A stretch of DNA of 60,000 nt from Branchiostoma floridae (GCF_000003815.2 NC_049997.1:7414707-7474706), one strand, 5' to 3'. Positions 1 through 11,446 are shown, counted from the stretch's first letter. The notes: a model not told the origin generated them from the letters alone. Numbers and translations are program-made.

Positions 1-1
1 A

Positions 2-135
2 TCTTCTTCAATCAATGACTGTTTTGTAAAGGTACATACAGTACATACGTCCCAAATTGTAGATGTAATTTGTAGACTAGGTAATTTGGGAGGTATGTAC
101 TGTACCTTTACAAAACAGTCATTGATTGAAGAAAA
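2..135. repeat. Foldback hairpin element, ~55-bp arms
   Basis: The left arm (about 2-57) is the reverse complement of the right arm (about 81-135), apart from a 4-base indel and a few mismatches. Both arms contain CAATCAATGACTGTTTTG or its complement. The loop is about 25 bases. It has no coding potential and looks like a small MITE or snap-back. The left end lies at the window edge, so a target duplication cannot be tested. Confidence 0.8.
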
Positions 136-331
136 TTGTTGTAACTGTGCCAATTTTGTTACAATCCGAAATGTAAAAAGGTACTCCAGCAAAGGAGTTG
201 GATCTGTAAACCGTTTGAAGTTTCAGATAGCATCCGCATCCGCTAAATTTTGTAAGTAATTGAAGAGAATCCGTTGTGCAGCAGGTAGTTAACCCAAATT
301 AGAAAACATTTGGACTGAAGAATGCTTTTCA

Positions 332-363
332 GTCACTGACTAATTTGAAATCAAACGTCTGAC
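332..363 (+). ncRNA. Decayed hammerhead-ribozyme-like motif
   Basis: This lines up with the better motif at 52143-52184. It has GTCA (332-335), then CTGACTA (336-342), a 9-base hairpin-like segment, CAAA (352-355), CGTC (356-359) and TGAC (360-363). The GTCA/TGAC stem I pairing is kept. Two core bases differ from the hammerhead consensus (CTGANGA to CTGACTA, GAAA to CAAA), so it should be inactive. Downstream sequence (TTCTTGAGTAG near 391-405) also resembles the 52-kb copy, which supports common ancestry as a retroelement repeat. Confidence 0.35.
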
Positions 364-593
364 GTCGACCGTTACAAATATTGATCACTAGTTTCTTGAG
401 TAGTTTTTCTATTGTGTATACTTGGATGTCTGAGCTCCATCGACGTTAGTTATATTGCTTCTTTAGGCTTATAGGTGTGGTACGCATTCCTAATTCTTAT
501 GCCACACAGGCCACTGGTACATTGACTGTTTTACGTCAGTTTGATTTTTCTGTATTGTTTTCTTTGTTTATGTAACTGGTAATTTTATCATTG

Positions 594-680
594 AAAAAAT
601 GGGAAGCCCCGCGTAAACAAAAAAAATCACTTCTTGAAAAAAATGGGTAGCCCAACGTAAACCAAAAAAATCACTTCTTA
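594..680. repeat. Tandem duplication, 43-bp unit x2
   Basis: Two adjacent units share AAAAAATGGG-AGCCC-CGTAAAC and end in AAAAAAATCACTTCTT. They differ at only a few positions. No coding content. Confidence 0.7.
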
Positions 681-849
681 TGGTATCAGTAACGGGAAAG
701 AAATCAAAAGTATATATCGTTGTTGCTTGATAGGTGCATTATTCTTCATAGACATTAGACACATGAGTAGCACTGACAAGTTTATATTTCTCATGCGTTT
801 TGATAAACGATACGATAGCTAAACTCATACAGTCCTACATTTTCACCAT

Positions 850-987
850 TACCAAGAAGCGAGAAGAAGCCGAACTTTTGTGTTAGACTAGATTTGTGAT
901 ACTTTTATGTGTATATATCTTGACTTGTTGTGACCTGTACTTAGCTCGGTTGGGCAAAACCGTACAATAAAGGTCTTCATTCATTCT
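850..987 (+). mobile_element. Probable 3' end of a non-LTR retroposon
   Basis: The plus strand has a poly(A)-signal-like AATAAA (965-970) followed by a short TTCATTCATTC tail. Short repeated-tetramer tails are typical of CR1/L2-type element ends. No coding remnant lies upstream, so the assignment rests on the tail alone. Confidence 0.3.
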
Positions 988-993
988 TAATAC

Positions 994-1264
994 CTGCACT
1001 CTGTTGGTCCCCAATCGATGAGGTTTTGGAAGACGTCTCCCCCTCGGCTAAACACTCCTCCTGCTCTTGATACTCCAGGACCATGACCCCTTTCAGCACC
1101 CGGACCAGGATGCCCCGCGCGTCGATCTCGCGCCTGCGCAGTTCCACAAGCAGTTCCTCGAAGTGCAGTCTGGGAAGTACGGAGAGCGTGACGTCCTTGC
1201 TGAGCCCGCAGATTCGACGGGCCGCCATCTTGGGGGTGACTCCTGGTATCCAACAGTTGGCAAT
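994..1264 (-). CDS. Exon-like segment of an unrecognised protein gene
   Basis: On the minus strand, a pyrimidine-rich tract ending TGACATCACAG (acceptor AG at 1265-1266) precedes an open frame beginning IANCWIPGVTPKMAARRICG. The frame runs about 90 codons to a donor-like GCAG|GTATTAAG at 994/993. The middle is a leucine- and charge-rich amphipathic stretch (FEELLVELRRREIDARGILV) followed by an acidic Glu/Gln segment and a Ser/Thr tail. The exon is clearly richer in CpG and GC than its flanks, which argues for selection or a different origin. If the donor is not used, the frame ends after GIKNE at a stop near 977, making this a last exon. I do not recognise the family and saw no partner exons. 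A retroposon 3' end abuts it on the downstream side. Confidence 0.4.
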
Positions 1265-1307
1265 CTGTGATGTCAAGAACACAGAAACCATCACAAAGTT
1301 TGTAATA

Positions 1308-1495
1308 AATAGTGACAAGTTTATTTGCAAAATCATGCCCGAAGGCTAATTGCAGGAGCATTCTCGAGGGAAACAAAATACAAAGTAGTACATAGTATTA
1401 TTAATGTCCATTCAGCTGAAGTTGCATCTTATTATTGGATTTGACTTCTTCTTAGAAGGCAGTGGTTAATGAACTGTCCCACATCCTGCAAAATA
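1308..1495 (-). repeat. Interspersed repeat, second copy at 34311-34495
   Basis: Shared blocks include ACAAGTTTATTTGCAA, GGCTAATTGCA and a TTTGACTTC segment, spaced as in the 34.3-kb copy. Read on the minus strand the end has AATAAACTTGT, which resembles a retroposon 3' end with a poly(A) signal. No coding trace. Confidence 0.55.
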
Positions 1496-2588
1496 AGTGG
1501 GTTTTGTGACTTGAGTAAAAATGTAGTAATAAATCACCTATCATGTTGATTTATGCATTGTTTACCCTTCCTGGTTTATCTGTATATTTTGTAAACGGCT
1601 TACCATCCATCACAGACACGCTTGTTTATGTATATTTATTACTTCACAGCCATGCACTAGTCCATGGCTGTAAACCTGGCGTCACAATGTCATCAAGATT
1701 AGCTTTCGTCAAACTTCATTGAGTTGTGGCTCGATCTTCTTTTATCACAGCGCAAGCGTTTGTGGACATCCAGATTAAAGAAAATTGCACATATTTCCAC
1801 GACTTAGACAAGTTTTAAGAAAAGATATATCAAAAGCAAACTTTTTTTCATTATCTGCTCGTGTAGGTCATTTCAGAACAAGGTTATTAAAAATAAACAC
1901 GTACATGTATACCAGCCTTTCTTAAATAGAATTTTTACGAAGCGTGCAATAATTCTATTTAAAATCATGCACAAGAACGGTATTAGTTATACTCTCTTTC
2001 ATTTCAAACTAGTTTGTAATCAAAATGTGCACAGGACACGCAGCTTTGCAGACCTTTTTTTTAATTTGCGGTTTGTTTCGGACGCGCTGACGTGTCACAG
2101 AAAGTCCCTTTTATAAATGGCATACGTGTATCTTATTTCGTGTTTGGTTCAGGCTTGAAGGCACATATGCACATATACAGGTACTATGCGAACTTGCGAA
2201 GTTGCTGCTATGAGAGGTATCTATCGGTGAATGACGATGATAACAAGCTCTAGTTACCATTATTTTCATTGTTCCAAGACAATACGACTCATCATACCAT
2301 GCCGTATCCATTATCATACGATTATCTAAAAAATACATGTTGTAACGTCTCTAATTTATCTTTACCTCTTCATTTTTTTTTTACCTTTTTAAAGTTTATG
2401 CATGAGATTTTAAACCTCCTTAGTATATTTATCTTGCCCATCTATCTGGGTACACAAAGTTGAGGATGTATGTGGAGAACGTGTTTGATAAAAGCAGGTT
2501 TTTCAAGCAACTTTACTATATTAGTATGTGTTTTGAAAAGCACCGTGCATTGTGTGCTCGTGCGGGAAGAGGTCGTTTCAGGACAGCC
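1496..2588. other. No gene seen
   Basis: AT-rich sequence with no convincing exon, RNA gene or repeat boundary. Short open frames here have no family features. Confidence 0.5.
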
Positions 2589-2885
2589 TATAGGTGGGGT
2601 TTCACATACGTATATATTCAAGTCCGTTTGAGGTGAGCATGAGCTCTTAGTCTGTACCAGGCTCCACAGGTCGCGAGAAAAATAGTATAAATTGGACAAA
2701 TATAGATACATAACATGCCAGATGAGTTAGCTGACCGAGAAGTATGGTTAGCAACCCAGCTAACTCGTCTAACATGTTACCTATTTACGTTTGTCCAATT
2801 TCTATTATTTTTCTGTTGGAGGCAAATACTCCCATGCGCGCCTCATACGGACTTAAATATATACGCAAGTGTGACCCCACCTTAA
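2589..2885. mobile_element. Foldback MITE, TIR AGGTGGGGTTTCACA
   Basis: The left end AGGTGGGGTTTCACATACG (from 2592) is matched by the complement of the right end (to 2882). The complementarity continues inward for over 100 bases, including ATTGGACAAA and GAGTTAGCTG blocks, around a centre near 2747. Flanking triplets are TAT (2589-2591) and TAA (2883-2885), an imperfect 3-bp target duplication. The TIR is the same family as the 7.67-9.68 kb element. Non-coding. Confidence 0.75.
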
Positions 2886-3422
2886 CACAAACTCTCACTG
2901 CACGGGGTTAATTTTAACCAGTCGGACAGGTCGCCAGGATGGCGATTTTGATTCCTGCCAATACCTGGAGCAATAAAATATTTTCAATTGTAACGCCCAG
3001 TCGAGACGGTCAGCAGTTACAACTATGCCACTGGAATGTAAGGTTGGAGATAAGCACGACTGAGGCTGATTTATTTTAGGAATTGTGAAATGTACCTGCA
3101 TGCCTAAATGATAGTCTCCTGTTGCTAAAACAGACAGATCCTGATTCAAAACACTATTAAAAACAAACAGCTAGGTCAACGCATTGTATCATAAATAACA
3201 TGGGTCACTGTTTCCATCATAATCATAATCATAACGCCAGATGTACGGATACTTAGTAGGAGCTCACGCATATGGTAAGAGACCCCCCCCCCCCCCTAAA
3301 TGGTTCGTACAATGTATTGATGAATGACAGGCCAATCGCAGAACAGAATTTCAAACACGACATTTCTGCAACCTGACATTTTCAAAATGACATTTTCGGT
3401 AGCAATGCGGCTGGTGTCCTCT

Positions 3423-3671
3423 TAATACCCCTGTCACATTATCCACGATCTGTGCGTATCGCTGGGAAGATTGGCCATGTTTAAGATCGACAGAGGGTTG
3501 CGCGTATTTTTTTTTACCTGAAAACCGTCCCTGTCACATATAAGCCATACTTTGTACCTTGCAATTGTACAATTGGTGTGCAATAATGTTATTATTATTA
3601 TAAGCGAGGCTCGGGCGATTGCCGCAGACTCGTTGTCCGATCGATTTTCGCGCAATGTGACAGGGGTACAA
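3423..3671. mobile_element. Foldback MITE, TIR TACCCCTGTCACATT
   Basis: The ends TACCCCTGTCACATT (3426) and its exact complement (to 3668) bound a 243-bp element. Flanking triplets are TAA and CAA. A segment at about 3546-3600 (ATACTTTGTACCT, then GTGCAATAA) resembles the LINE 3' tail at 9095-9130. A related right end (CCGATCGATTTTCG then TAATGTGAGGGG) occurs at 13060-13095. Confidence 0.7.
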
Positions 3672-3884
3672 TCACTGTGGGATTTGTAGAGATCGCGCGA
3701 TTTTTAGAGGTCGCCGAGCCCCATCCAAAGTCACAAGCGAAAAATACGCTTGGCTCTGGCGAGTTTGAAATTCGGTCAACAATTTCGGCCATGTTGTCAT
3801 GTGAACCGATGCATTGTTAATCTTGACTGGTTTATCTGTATAATTTGTAAATCTGTAAAACTTTGTAAAGGGGTAACTCAATGG

Positions 3885-5125
3885 AAAAAAATGGCAATTA
3901 TCTTAACGACGACTCAGGACAAAAAAAAAATTTCGCGACAAGCCACTTAAACAGCACCTGCATGTCCCATTGCGCACTGGTGTGGAAGTACATGCATGCC
4001 ATTTCAGGACAGGGTCGTCAAAAAACTAGTAGCCTCTTTTTACGATCAAATTGTGTGGTCTCGTGTTGTTCTTTAATACGGTTGTCACATAGCGAGAAAA
4101 TCGATTGGACACACCGATTCCTTCTCCCTAGTCAACTTTTCCACATAACGCGTCAATTCCTTCCCCTCAGTAAAATTAAGTAGCAATTACTTTCACTACG
4201 ACTTCAAACAACCGTTACCTTTAGCCATTTGAATCACCGACACGTTGTGCTGTGCCCTCGAGTGGAAGTAGGTCATTCTAGGACATTGTTCACAAGTACC
4301 CACCCCAACACCGACCATGCTAGGGCAAAACCTTCACTGAGCGTTATGTCCCGCGAGGGGCTTTGCTCAGTATTCCATAGAAGTAGAAGAAATGGCGCAA
4401 TTTGAACATAGACATTGCATTGACGACAGTAGTCTCTGAAGTCTGAGTAGTTGTTTCACGAATAATCCACATAGAATGCTCTTCACAGACATGCCTTCCC
4501 AAAACCTGATGAGCATTTAAGGGAAACTACGTATGCTCAAATATACATGTACCATTTGTGGAAATTTGTAATACTAAAGTAACACTGGACAATGAATATT
4601 CTAAAAAGCAACTGATATAGGGTCATAGAGTATCTCGAGGCTTTGCATGAATGTGTACACATTTCCAGAACTTTTCACATACCATTCCATTAATTTCGCC
4701 CTTGAGGCGTCGATAAAAATAACATGAATAAAAACACACTACCCTGTCTTGAACCTCTCAGGTTCTCAAGTGACACATTTGTATTTGAAACAAATCAAAC
4801 AATCCAGGTTATTAAATTTACCATTGCACCATAAAAGTAGTATGTACAAAGTTAAAGTTTCATGAGCAGCAGTCTAATTTCTTTGATTCCATGAGCCTTG
4901 TTCTCTTGGTTCCCGGTCCACAGAGTAAGCTAATCGTGCAGCTCGGTCAAGTGTTACAAAGGGCGCGCCAGTTTCTACATCTCAATGAAAGAAGACAGCG
5001 ATTACTTCCACTACGACGTTGGACAAACAACTTTTACTACATGTCCTTTGAAAAGAACCTGTAATTGCCAGGTGTATTGTTCACTTGTTTGAGACCAGGT
5101 CATTTCAGGACAGGGACACTGGAAT
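3885..5125. repeat. Three dispersed degenerate repeat units
   Basis: Units beginning near 3891, 4183 and 4999 each carry a block like AATTACTT-CACTACGAC and, 100-130 bases later, a block like GGTCATTTCAGGACAGGG. The material between them is unlike anything recognised. No coding signal was found in this stretch. Confidence 0.45.
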
Positions 5126-5910
5126 CACTAGCCTAAAGCAACAAATAACACGTTAGTCGTTGAAACAATCCGACAAGGATTATATTCCACACGAGAATTT
5201 CGCTCAAAACATAAGATTTAGGCCCTTTTCAGCCGTTCTGCGCTTACTACGAACTTTTTTTTATTAAAAATCGAAAATTGATCAAAGATTTTTCTTTTTG
5301 ATTCTAAACATGTCTACTAAGTGTATTTCACCTTCTAAAAGTGTCAGAACGTGAAAAAAAAGTTGTGAAAAAATGCCATTGGTAATGCTCGCGTAAAAGA
5401 AAGGGTGAGGGTAATTTTTCCCAGGTTTCTTCTCTCTTGTATTCATCTAAACGTGTGATTCATCGATACGCCGGCTTAAACACTAAATGCAGTATCAATA
5501 ATGGCTGCACAAAACCGGTTCAATGTCCAAGTGGGTTGAGTATTCACCTTTCGTGAGTTTGATCTCCACCTGAATCATACCAAAAACTTTTTAAAAAATG
5601 TACAGGCTACTTTCTCTGCTTGCCACTCAGCATTTGGGAAAATGTGTAGTAGTTGAAAACACAGACCACTACTACTAGTAGTACTAGTGGTCTAGTCCCC
5701 CCTGATGTAGTGATTGCACAAAACTGTGTGGCCCCAGGGCTATTGAGGCGGAGATGGGCGCCTCCCTCTTTATGCACCATCTGGGGTGGAAATTACTTCA
5801 ACTTTTAATTTTTGAATAACTAGGTGCAAAGATACACACCATTATTGCGAGCCTCGACAAGAAACAACGCACGCGCAATACTTACAGAAGCTCATAATTG
5901 TATTTCACGC

Positions 5911-6534
5911 CGGTATGGGTTGGGGTTTTGTGCGCGTTAAAATTTGCGCGTTAAAACTTGCGCGTTAAAAACCTGCGCGTTAAAATATGCAAATTAGCTG
6001 ATTCACTGGGGATTTGAATATTTTTTTGCAGTTTTAAACTTAAAAGCTTGAAGAAGATAACACAAGATCAAATTAAGTATCATATTGTTGCATTCTTGAG
6101 TACAAATATCCCTTTCCAGGAGTTTTAAAGTGATTTTTAAACATTAAGTTTTAACGCGCAACAAAGGTTGATATTTGCATGTGAAACAATCTGCTTGAGA
6201 AAAGATGAAATGAACCTTGTAGAATGGAAAAAAAAGCCCCAAGCAGTTATATACTATGATATAAAGCCTCACACTAGTAATTTTTCCATGTATTTGTGTC
6301 TAATTCAAGTGATTTTGAAATCTTTTGGATATGTAAATTAGCCTATTCCCAAGGGACCTAACAATTAGGTGCTTTTCAAACCAAAAATTCAGGTAACAGG
6401 ATGAAAAATGTGACCCCATTATATGATTTTACATCTAAGAATTTCTCAATGCACAACTTAGTTTTCTAACGCGCAGATTTTTAACGCGCGCGCAGATTTT
6501 TAACGCGCAGAAAACCCGTTCCCGTCGGTATGGG
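5911..6534. mobile_element. Non-autonomous DNA transposon, 9-bp TSD, iterated subterminal motifs
   Basis: CGGTATGGG at 5911-5919 is repeated directly at 6526-6534 and is taken as a 9-bp target duplication. Inside, both ends are inverted copies built from iterated GCGCGTTAAAA. There are four units near 5930-5987 in one orientation, three TTTTAACGCGC-type units near 6466-6510 in the other, and one extra inverted unit near 6150. GGGTTTT-TGCGCGTTAAAA is shared by both termini. The 606-bp body has no ORF. A 9-bp duplication is typical of Mutator/MULE-type elements; the superfamily is inferred. Confidence 0.65.
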
Positions 6535-7152
6535 AGTGAAATATATTCCCTGATATTTCTTCTTCTTGTTCTGTCAAATCTTCAAATCAATTCATCTCAA
6601 ACGACCTGAAGTTTGACACAAGGGATATCCCGCGCCGTTTTTATCTTTTCATCCATGACTGAAACATGATTTTATTGTTTTCTGCTATTTCAGAACAAAA
6701 ATGTATATTCTGGCCTACTGTGCCCTTGATAGACATACTTTAACCAGCCAAAAGAAGGCGTTGTCGCCGTGTAAAATGTCATGCAAGAGTCACTCCTCAT
6801 GACAAGTTAGCGTCACCCGAACGTTCCCATGTAATCATGAGAGATACTGGTCACACATTGTAACTTCACTTCTAAAGACTGGTATGTGTTAATGTCAAGC
6901 AAGGGCATCGTTGCCTGAGGCTTTGAGACACCCGTGTTCATCATGTTAGATGTTTAGATCTAAGTAATATAAAAGTATAGCGCTAAAAAGTGAACTTGTC
7001 ATACTCTGCACAGCAACCGCCTTGTGTTTTTTTATGTCTTTTTAGTCACACCGTTACCTTTTGTATCATATTCCCATTATAAAGTCAAGGGTAACAAATT
7101 CAATTCAGGACACAGCGACGCCGCCAACGTGCAGCTAGCGCTAGCCTGTTAT

Positions 7153-7211
7153 CCAGTCGTATTATAGATCCCAAGTCTTTTCTGTCGTCTCGGGAGCTAT
7201 AATACGACTGG
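7153..7211. repeat. Short inverted repeat, 15-bp arms
   Basis: CCAGTCGTATTATAG (7153-7167) is exactly complementary to 7197-7211, with a loop of about 29 bases. It is possibly a very small MITE. Non-coding. Confidence 0.65.
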
Positions 7212-8439
7212 GAGGTACTCGCTTATGTTGGGCAGGGCATGCAGGGTTGTGCAGGGTTGTGTTGATGACTTGAATGATCAAATCTAGAAGCATCAGTTTT
7301 AGGTTGTCCAGAGAACGTCATCCAGAAATTCAAATCAGTGTGGCCTAAGTATCACACAAGAAGCACACATGTCATGATATAGGAGGAGTCAAAAGTTCCA
7401 AATTATTCAATTCAAAATAATTTGAATTGGGAATCTATATTGGATCAGAAACCTTTTTTTTTCATTATCACAACTTGGTACATACCAAGTGAATAAACTA
7501 GAAGTATTAGGCTGACATAACATAGTTTACATACAAGGCGATGGAATAATGTGTGGCACTACCGAATGCTACACGCGCGCCATTCAACTTCGACCAGTCC
7601 TATCTATGCGTGTTTCGCACGGTACGTCAGGTAAGGACACCGTTCACTCGGGCCTCGCGATCTGATAACGTAAAGGTGGGTTTACACCTGCGTATATTTT
7701 CAAGTGCGCGTGAGTTCCGCATGAAATTTTGTCAATACGTGGCCGAACGCCCAACATTTGGAATTTTTTGGGAATAAATCAAATTGTACGTCGAGCCCAT
7801 CTGGCGTTTGAATTACGACTTCAGCGTTTTCATTTCGCATGAGATGCGTATGATTGCAACTGAAATGCGCGACAAAATTTTCCGTACTGCGAATAGATTC
7901 GTATGGGGTACGTATGTTGGGCGTTTTCCGGACGCACACAACGTCTACCGACCGCATGCTTGACGCACCTGGTGCTAACTGCATTCCAAACGCATTTCAG
8001 GTGTGTCAGAGGAACAGTTTGTGTTACATATACTTTTGTTTGCGAGCATTGCCAATAGAGTATTTTTGTTAGAGGAACCCTTTGTACTACGTATGCCTTT
8101 GTTTACAGGCAGTTCAAGTAGAACATTGACAAGTAAACAGTGAAGAGGTTTTTTTTATTCATTTGCGAAGCAGTAAAGCAGTGACACTGTGCTTTTACAG
8201 AAATGTGGGCCATCATTTACCTTAAGAAATTATGTGCACTGTTAAGATTGTGTTTGTTTTCACTTTGTCCTTAATGATTTCCCCTATCATCTTAGTATTT
8301 CAACTACTATAAAAATCACACTCATACACACCACAAAACGTATTCAAGATCTTTATCAAACACGTAAATTAAACAATTATGAAACCTTACGCCCTCTTTC
8401 AAAGTTGTAATATGGCTCTATATTGCACCTTTATATCAT

Positions 8440-8675
8440 GTGGTTCTACACACAAAAAAAGTGCCATTATCAGCAAATTAAGTCAAATATCTGTTACACA
8501 AAATGGCACGTGTGTCACAAATTGACCCAGTGCTTGAGCAGGTTCCTCTACATCTTCCCGTCCCTGGAGGCTCTGTTGGGACCAGTGTCCTGCATTCATG
8601 GTGTCCTGCAAGGTGTGACCATCTCTCCATGCCCCCGGTACAAATTCGTCAGTCCTGGCCTGGATCTGACATCAT
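8440..8675. other. Exon-like GC-richer block, unassigned
   Basis: This short block inside the 2-kb element is richer in GC than its surroundings and open in several frames on both strands. I see no recognisable motif and no clear splice pair, so I report only its composition. Confidence 0.2.
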
Positions 8676-8677
8676 AA

Positions 8678-8926
8678 ACCGGAAGATTCCAAAAAATCCC
8701 TATTGACCAGAGGGTTTGTCCATTCTGTCCAGAGCTAATAGAAGACGAATATCACTTTATGGTTGTATGTCCCAAATATTCCGATATACGCAATTCTCTA
8801 TACAGAAGGCTGTCATTTTGTACACAAGGATTTATCCAAATGGACCTGAAGTGCAAATTCAAATACATAATGACATGTGACAATCCCTGCATGGCAGATA
8901 TAGGAAATATATCAAAGAAGGTTTAG
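8678..8926 (+). pseudogene. Truncated non-LTR retrotransposon C-terminus
   Basis: This open fragment of about 80 codons starts TGRFQKIPIDQRVCPFC and ends at a TAG (8924-8926). It contains CPFC (codons at about 8717-8728), then EDEYHFMVVCPKY, which is the C-x2-C...H-x4-C cysteine/histidine motif found after the RT domain of many LINE ORF2 proteins. The endonuclease and RT domains are missing. The 3' UTR-like sequence runs to about 9135 and ends in a retroposon-like tail (TACAATTGTTGTGCAATAAAG), so this is a 5'-truncated copy. It lies inside the foldback element at 7671-9687, which implies nested insertion or capture. Confidence 0.75.
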
Positions 8927-9031
8927 ACATTAGAAATTCCCCAAATGATTGTAAAAGCCTCCAATGATTGTAAGAAATTTATCCCATAATACAACTCCTG
9001 TATTTGTTAGATAAACCTTAACTAAAGTTAA

Positions 9032-9108
9032 GAGGTACAAAGTATGGCATCTACATAACTACAGTGCTATAAGCACTGTAGTTATGTAGATGCCATACTT
9101 TGTACCTC
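9032..9108. repeat. Perfect 37-bp inverted repeat with 3-base loop
   Basis: Positions 9032-9068 are exactly complementary to 9072-9108, leaving loop ATA. The right arm (ending CCATACTTTGTACCTC) belongs to the LINE 3' tail, and similar sequence is seen at 3546. The left arm therefore looks like a snap-back copy of that tail. Confidence 0.9.
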
Positions 9109-9687
9109 GTACAATTGTTGTGCAATAAAGTTATATACATCTTGAGATGATTTTTTTTGTCTGGAGTCAGATGCACCTTCGTATTTATTCCAAATCTGGA
9201 GTGTGCGTCGATCACGCTATCAGTACGCGTAGTATGCGCAAAGCGATCGCAGAACGCACGGTACTAAATCGTGATCTATGTGTGCATTCGTTATACGGTC
9301 GCTCATGGCGCGTTGTGTCTGCGCTGTAAGAACGCTATGTACTCGCATTACCGCGATTTCCGCGTATTACTGCGTGTAAAGCGCAAACATGTAGCGTCTT
9401 CATAGCGCAATCGACCGACGTGGGACCACTGTATTGCGCATCCATAACGTTTTGGGCACCAAACTGCGTACGAATGATAGTTTTGTGCATGTCCAAAACT
9501 ATCAGACGAACTGGGCGTATATTTTCGTTTGCCTGCGTACGTAAAACTTTCTAAAGACGATTCAGATGCGATAGAGGTGCGACTTGTGCGTGCGGCCGCG
9601 TATTGAAGAAATCAGTCAGAATGTCGAAAAATGTCAAAACGGAACTCATGCGGCATGAAAATATACGCAGGTGTAAACCCACCTTAA

Positions 9688-11401
9688 GCCCGGTGCTTTT
9701 GTAGTGACGACCCGCAGGTCAATGACGTACATTTGTCACTTCCTTTGTGTCAATTGGTTCGCCTGGTTTGCGGTTATCTTGCCATTAAAGGGAGAACGTT
9801 TTATCGGGTAGGAAAGTAGATAAATAGATCCATGTCTTCTTTCTTAAATGACTTAAAGTTGGCTTAAACTGCACCTAGTCTTCAGTTGAACGAATACCGT
9901 GCTTGTCAAAACCAATACACTGTACCATTGTCCAAGGAATGATTAATTGCTGTGATTAACTGCCATAGCTCTTTTGCACACAGACACCGACACATATTTT
10001 GCATCTATGATAAGATATCACTACCATCAGAAGAAACGTAGATAGATATGCGTTTCCGTACTTTGTCGATCGTGTCCACAACCTTTTTTTTTAATAAAAG
10101 CGAAGAAACTCAAACTTTACGGGCAGTATTAGCTTCGCGGGCAACACCCTTGTTACACTCAATTGCGCACTTGGTGCCCATTGGGTAGATGATGCACATA
10201 CGTCAAATGCCTAGGAACAAGTATGTTGCTTGAAGAGAGCCTTTATGTCCTTATCTATGACCTTAACGTAATGACAGATAATTAGATGATTCCAGACAGC
10301 AGCACCGAAAGGCAAATTAAGTCATAGGTATGATACGAGAAGCAGTAAATTAAAGTGGCAGGTCCTATGCTCTACACTGTAAGTGCGGCCGCTTTGGGGT
10401 GGTGGGGGGTGGTGGGGGAGGGGGCTGGGCGTTTGCTGATTTGCGATGTTCAACATGTTCTCATGGCCGCGACCATACTTTAATTTGTAAATCATACAAA
10501 GAAGTTGCAAAGTGAAGAAATATTGAAAAAATAGATACTCCTGAGCAAAGTCTCCTAAAGCTAATGAAGATGTAAAAGGGAAAAAATAAAAAATAAAGAA
10601 TTTACTGTTTGATACACAGTATTTTGTGTGGTCATTTCTTTAACCTGCCTGACTACTTAGACTTCATAACGAATGCAACTTTTTTTTACCATCCTCTCAC
10701 ATCAGTTTTGTTGTGGCATCTATACATACTCGTTATGGCATAAGAAAAGGTTTTAGTGCTAATGTTTCCTTGACCTATTTGGAGTTACCCTTCTATAGAC
10801 ATTTCTCACTTTTACCTGAGTTCACCTGTAGGATCGTATATCAATTACGTACGCTAATTACTTTCCGCACGTCTGGCTCTAGTACCAGGTGCCAAACCAT
10901 ATCTCTGTCAGGACTACGCACGTAAGCGTTATTTTGTTTGTTTGTTTGAACTTTTATTTATTCATGAAAGCTCAAATCGGCCTGCAGGCCACTTTTTATT
11001 CAGGTTATGAGGGAATAGGCAAGGGTCAGACAAGGTATATAACAGAGATACAGTTTACATCGTTTAGAGTCCTTGTTGTTCCTTTTTATTGGATTTGTCA
11101 AAGACCAAAAAGGAACAAAAAGTTTGGGAACCATCCAACAAAATGATGATAACAGTACGAATCAAATACCTGAAGACGTATGTATACAAGAGACACGCAA
11201 ATGATAACCAAAGATTCCAATATAACCATATGTTTATACCAATGCAATCATCACAGTGTGCATGCTTAAAGATAGGTATATACGTTGGAGGGTGTCTGGA
11301 TCTTAGAAACTGTTTATTAGCGTAATGTGAACAGCATACAAAATATCATTACAATTCATCCAGAGGTTCTGGAGTTATGGTGACCACAAGTATCCGGACA
11401 C

Positions 11402-11405
<4 letters not shown>
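9688..11405. other. No gene seen apart from a G-rich tract
   Basis: AT-rich and non-coding to the eye. The open frames at 10713-11325 have no family features and no plausible splice context. Confidence 0.45.
10395..10429 (+). other. G-quadruplex-capable G-rich tract
   Basis: Consecutive runs of four to six guanines are separated by short TGGT or A spacers, ending GGGGGCTGGG. At least four runs of three or more G fall within about 35 bases, which meets the usual G4 pattern on the plus strand. Confidence 0.7.

Positions 11406-11446
<41 letters not shown>
11406..11446. repeat. (ACAG)n microsatellite
   Basis: About ten tandem CAGA tetramers. Confidence 0.95.

Larger units (their letters stand above)
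7671..9687. mobile_element. 2-kb foldback-ended DNA element with exact TAA target duplication
   Basis: The ends AGGTGGGTTTACACCTGCG (from 7674) and its complement (to 9684) extend with GTATATTTTCA. TAA flanks both sides (7671-7673, 9685-9687). The outer few hundred bases on each side are unusually rich in CpG and in short TGCG/CGCA-containing words such as ATGCGTA and TGCGTAC; the interior is AT-rich. The interior also holds a LINE remnant (8678-9135) and a perfect hairpin (9032-9108), so this is a composite. No transposase ORF is present. A 3-bp TNA duplication fits PIF/Harbinger-like transposition. Confidence 0.7.
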
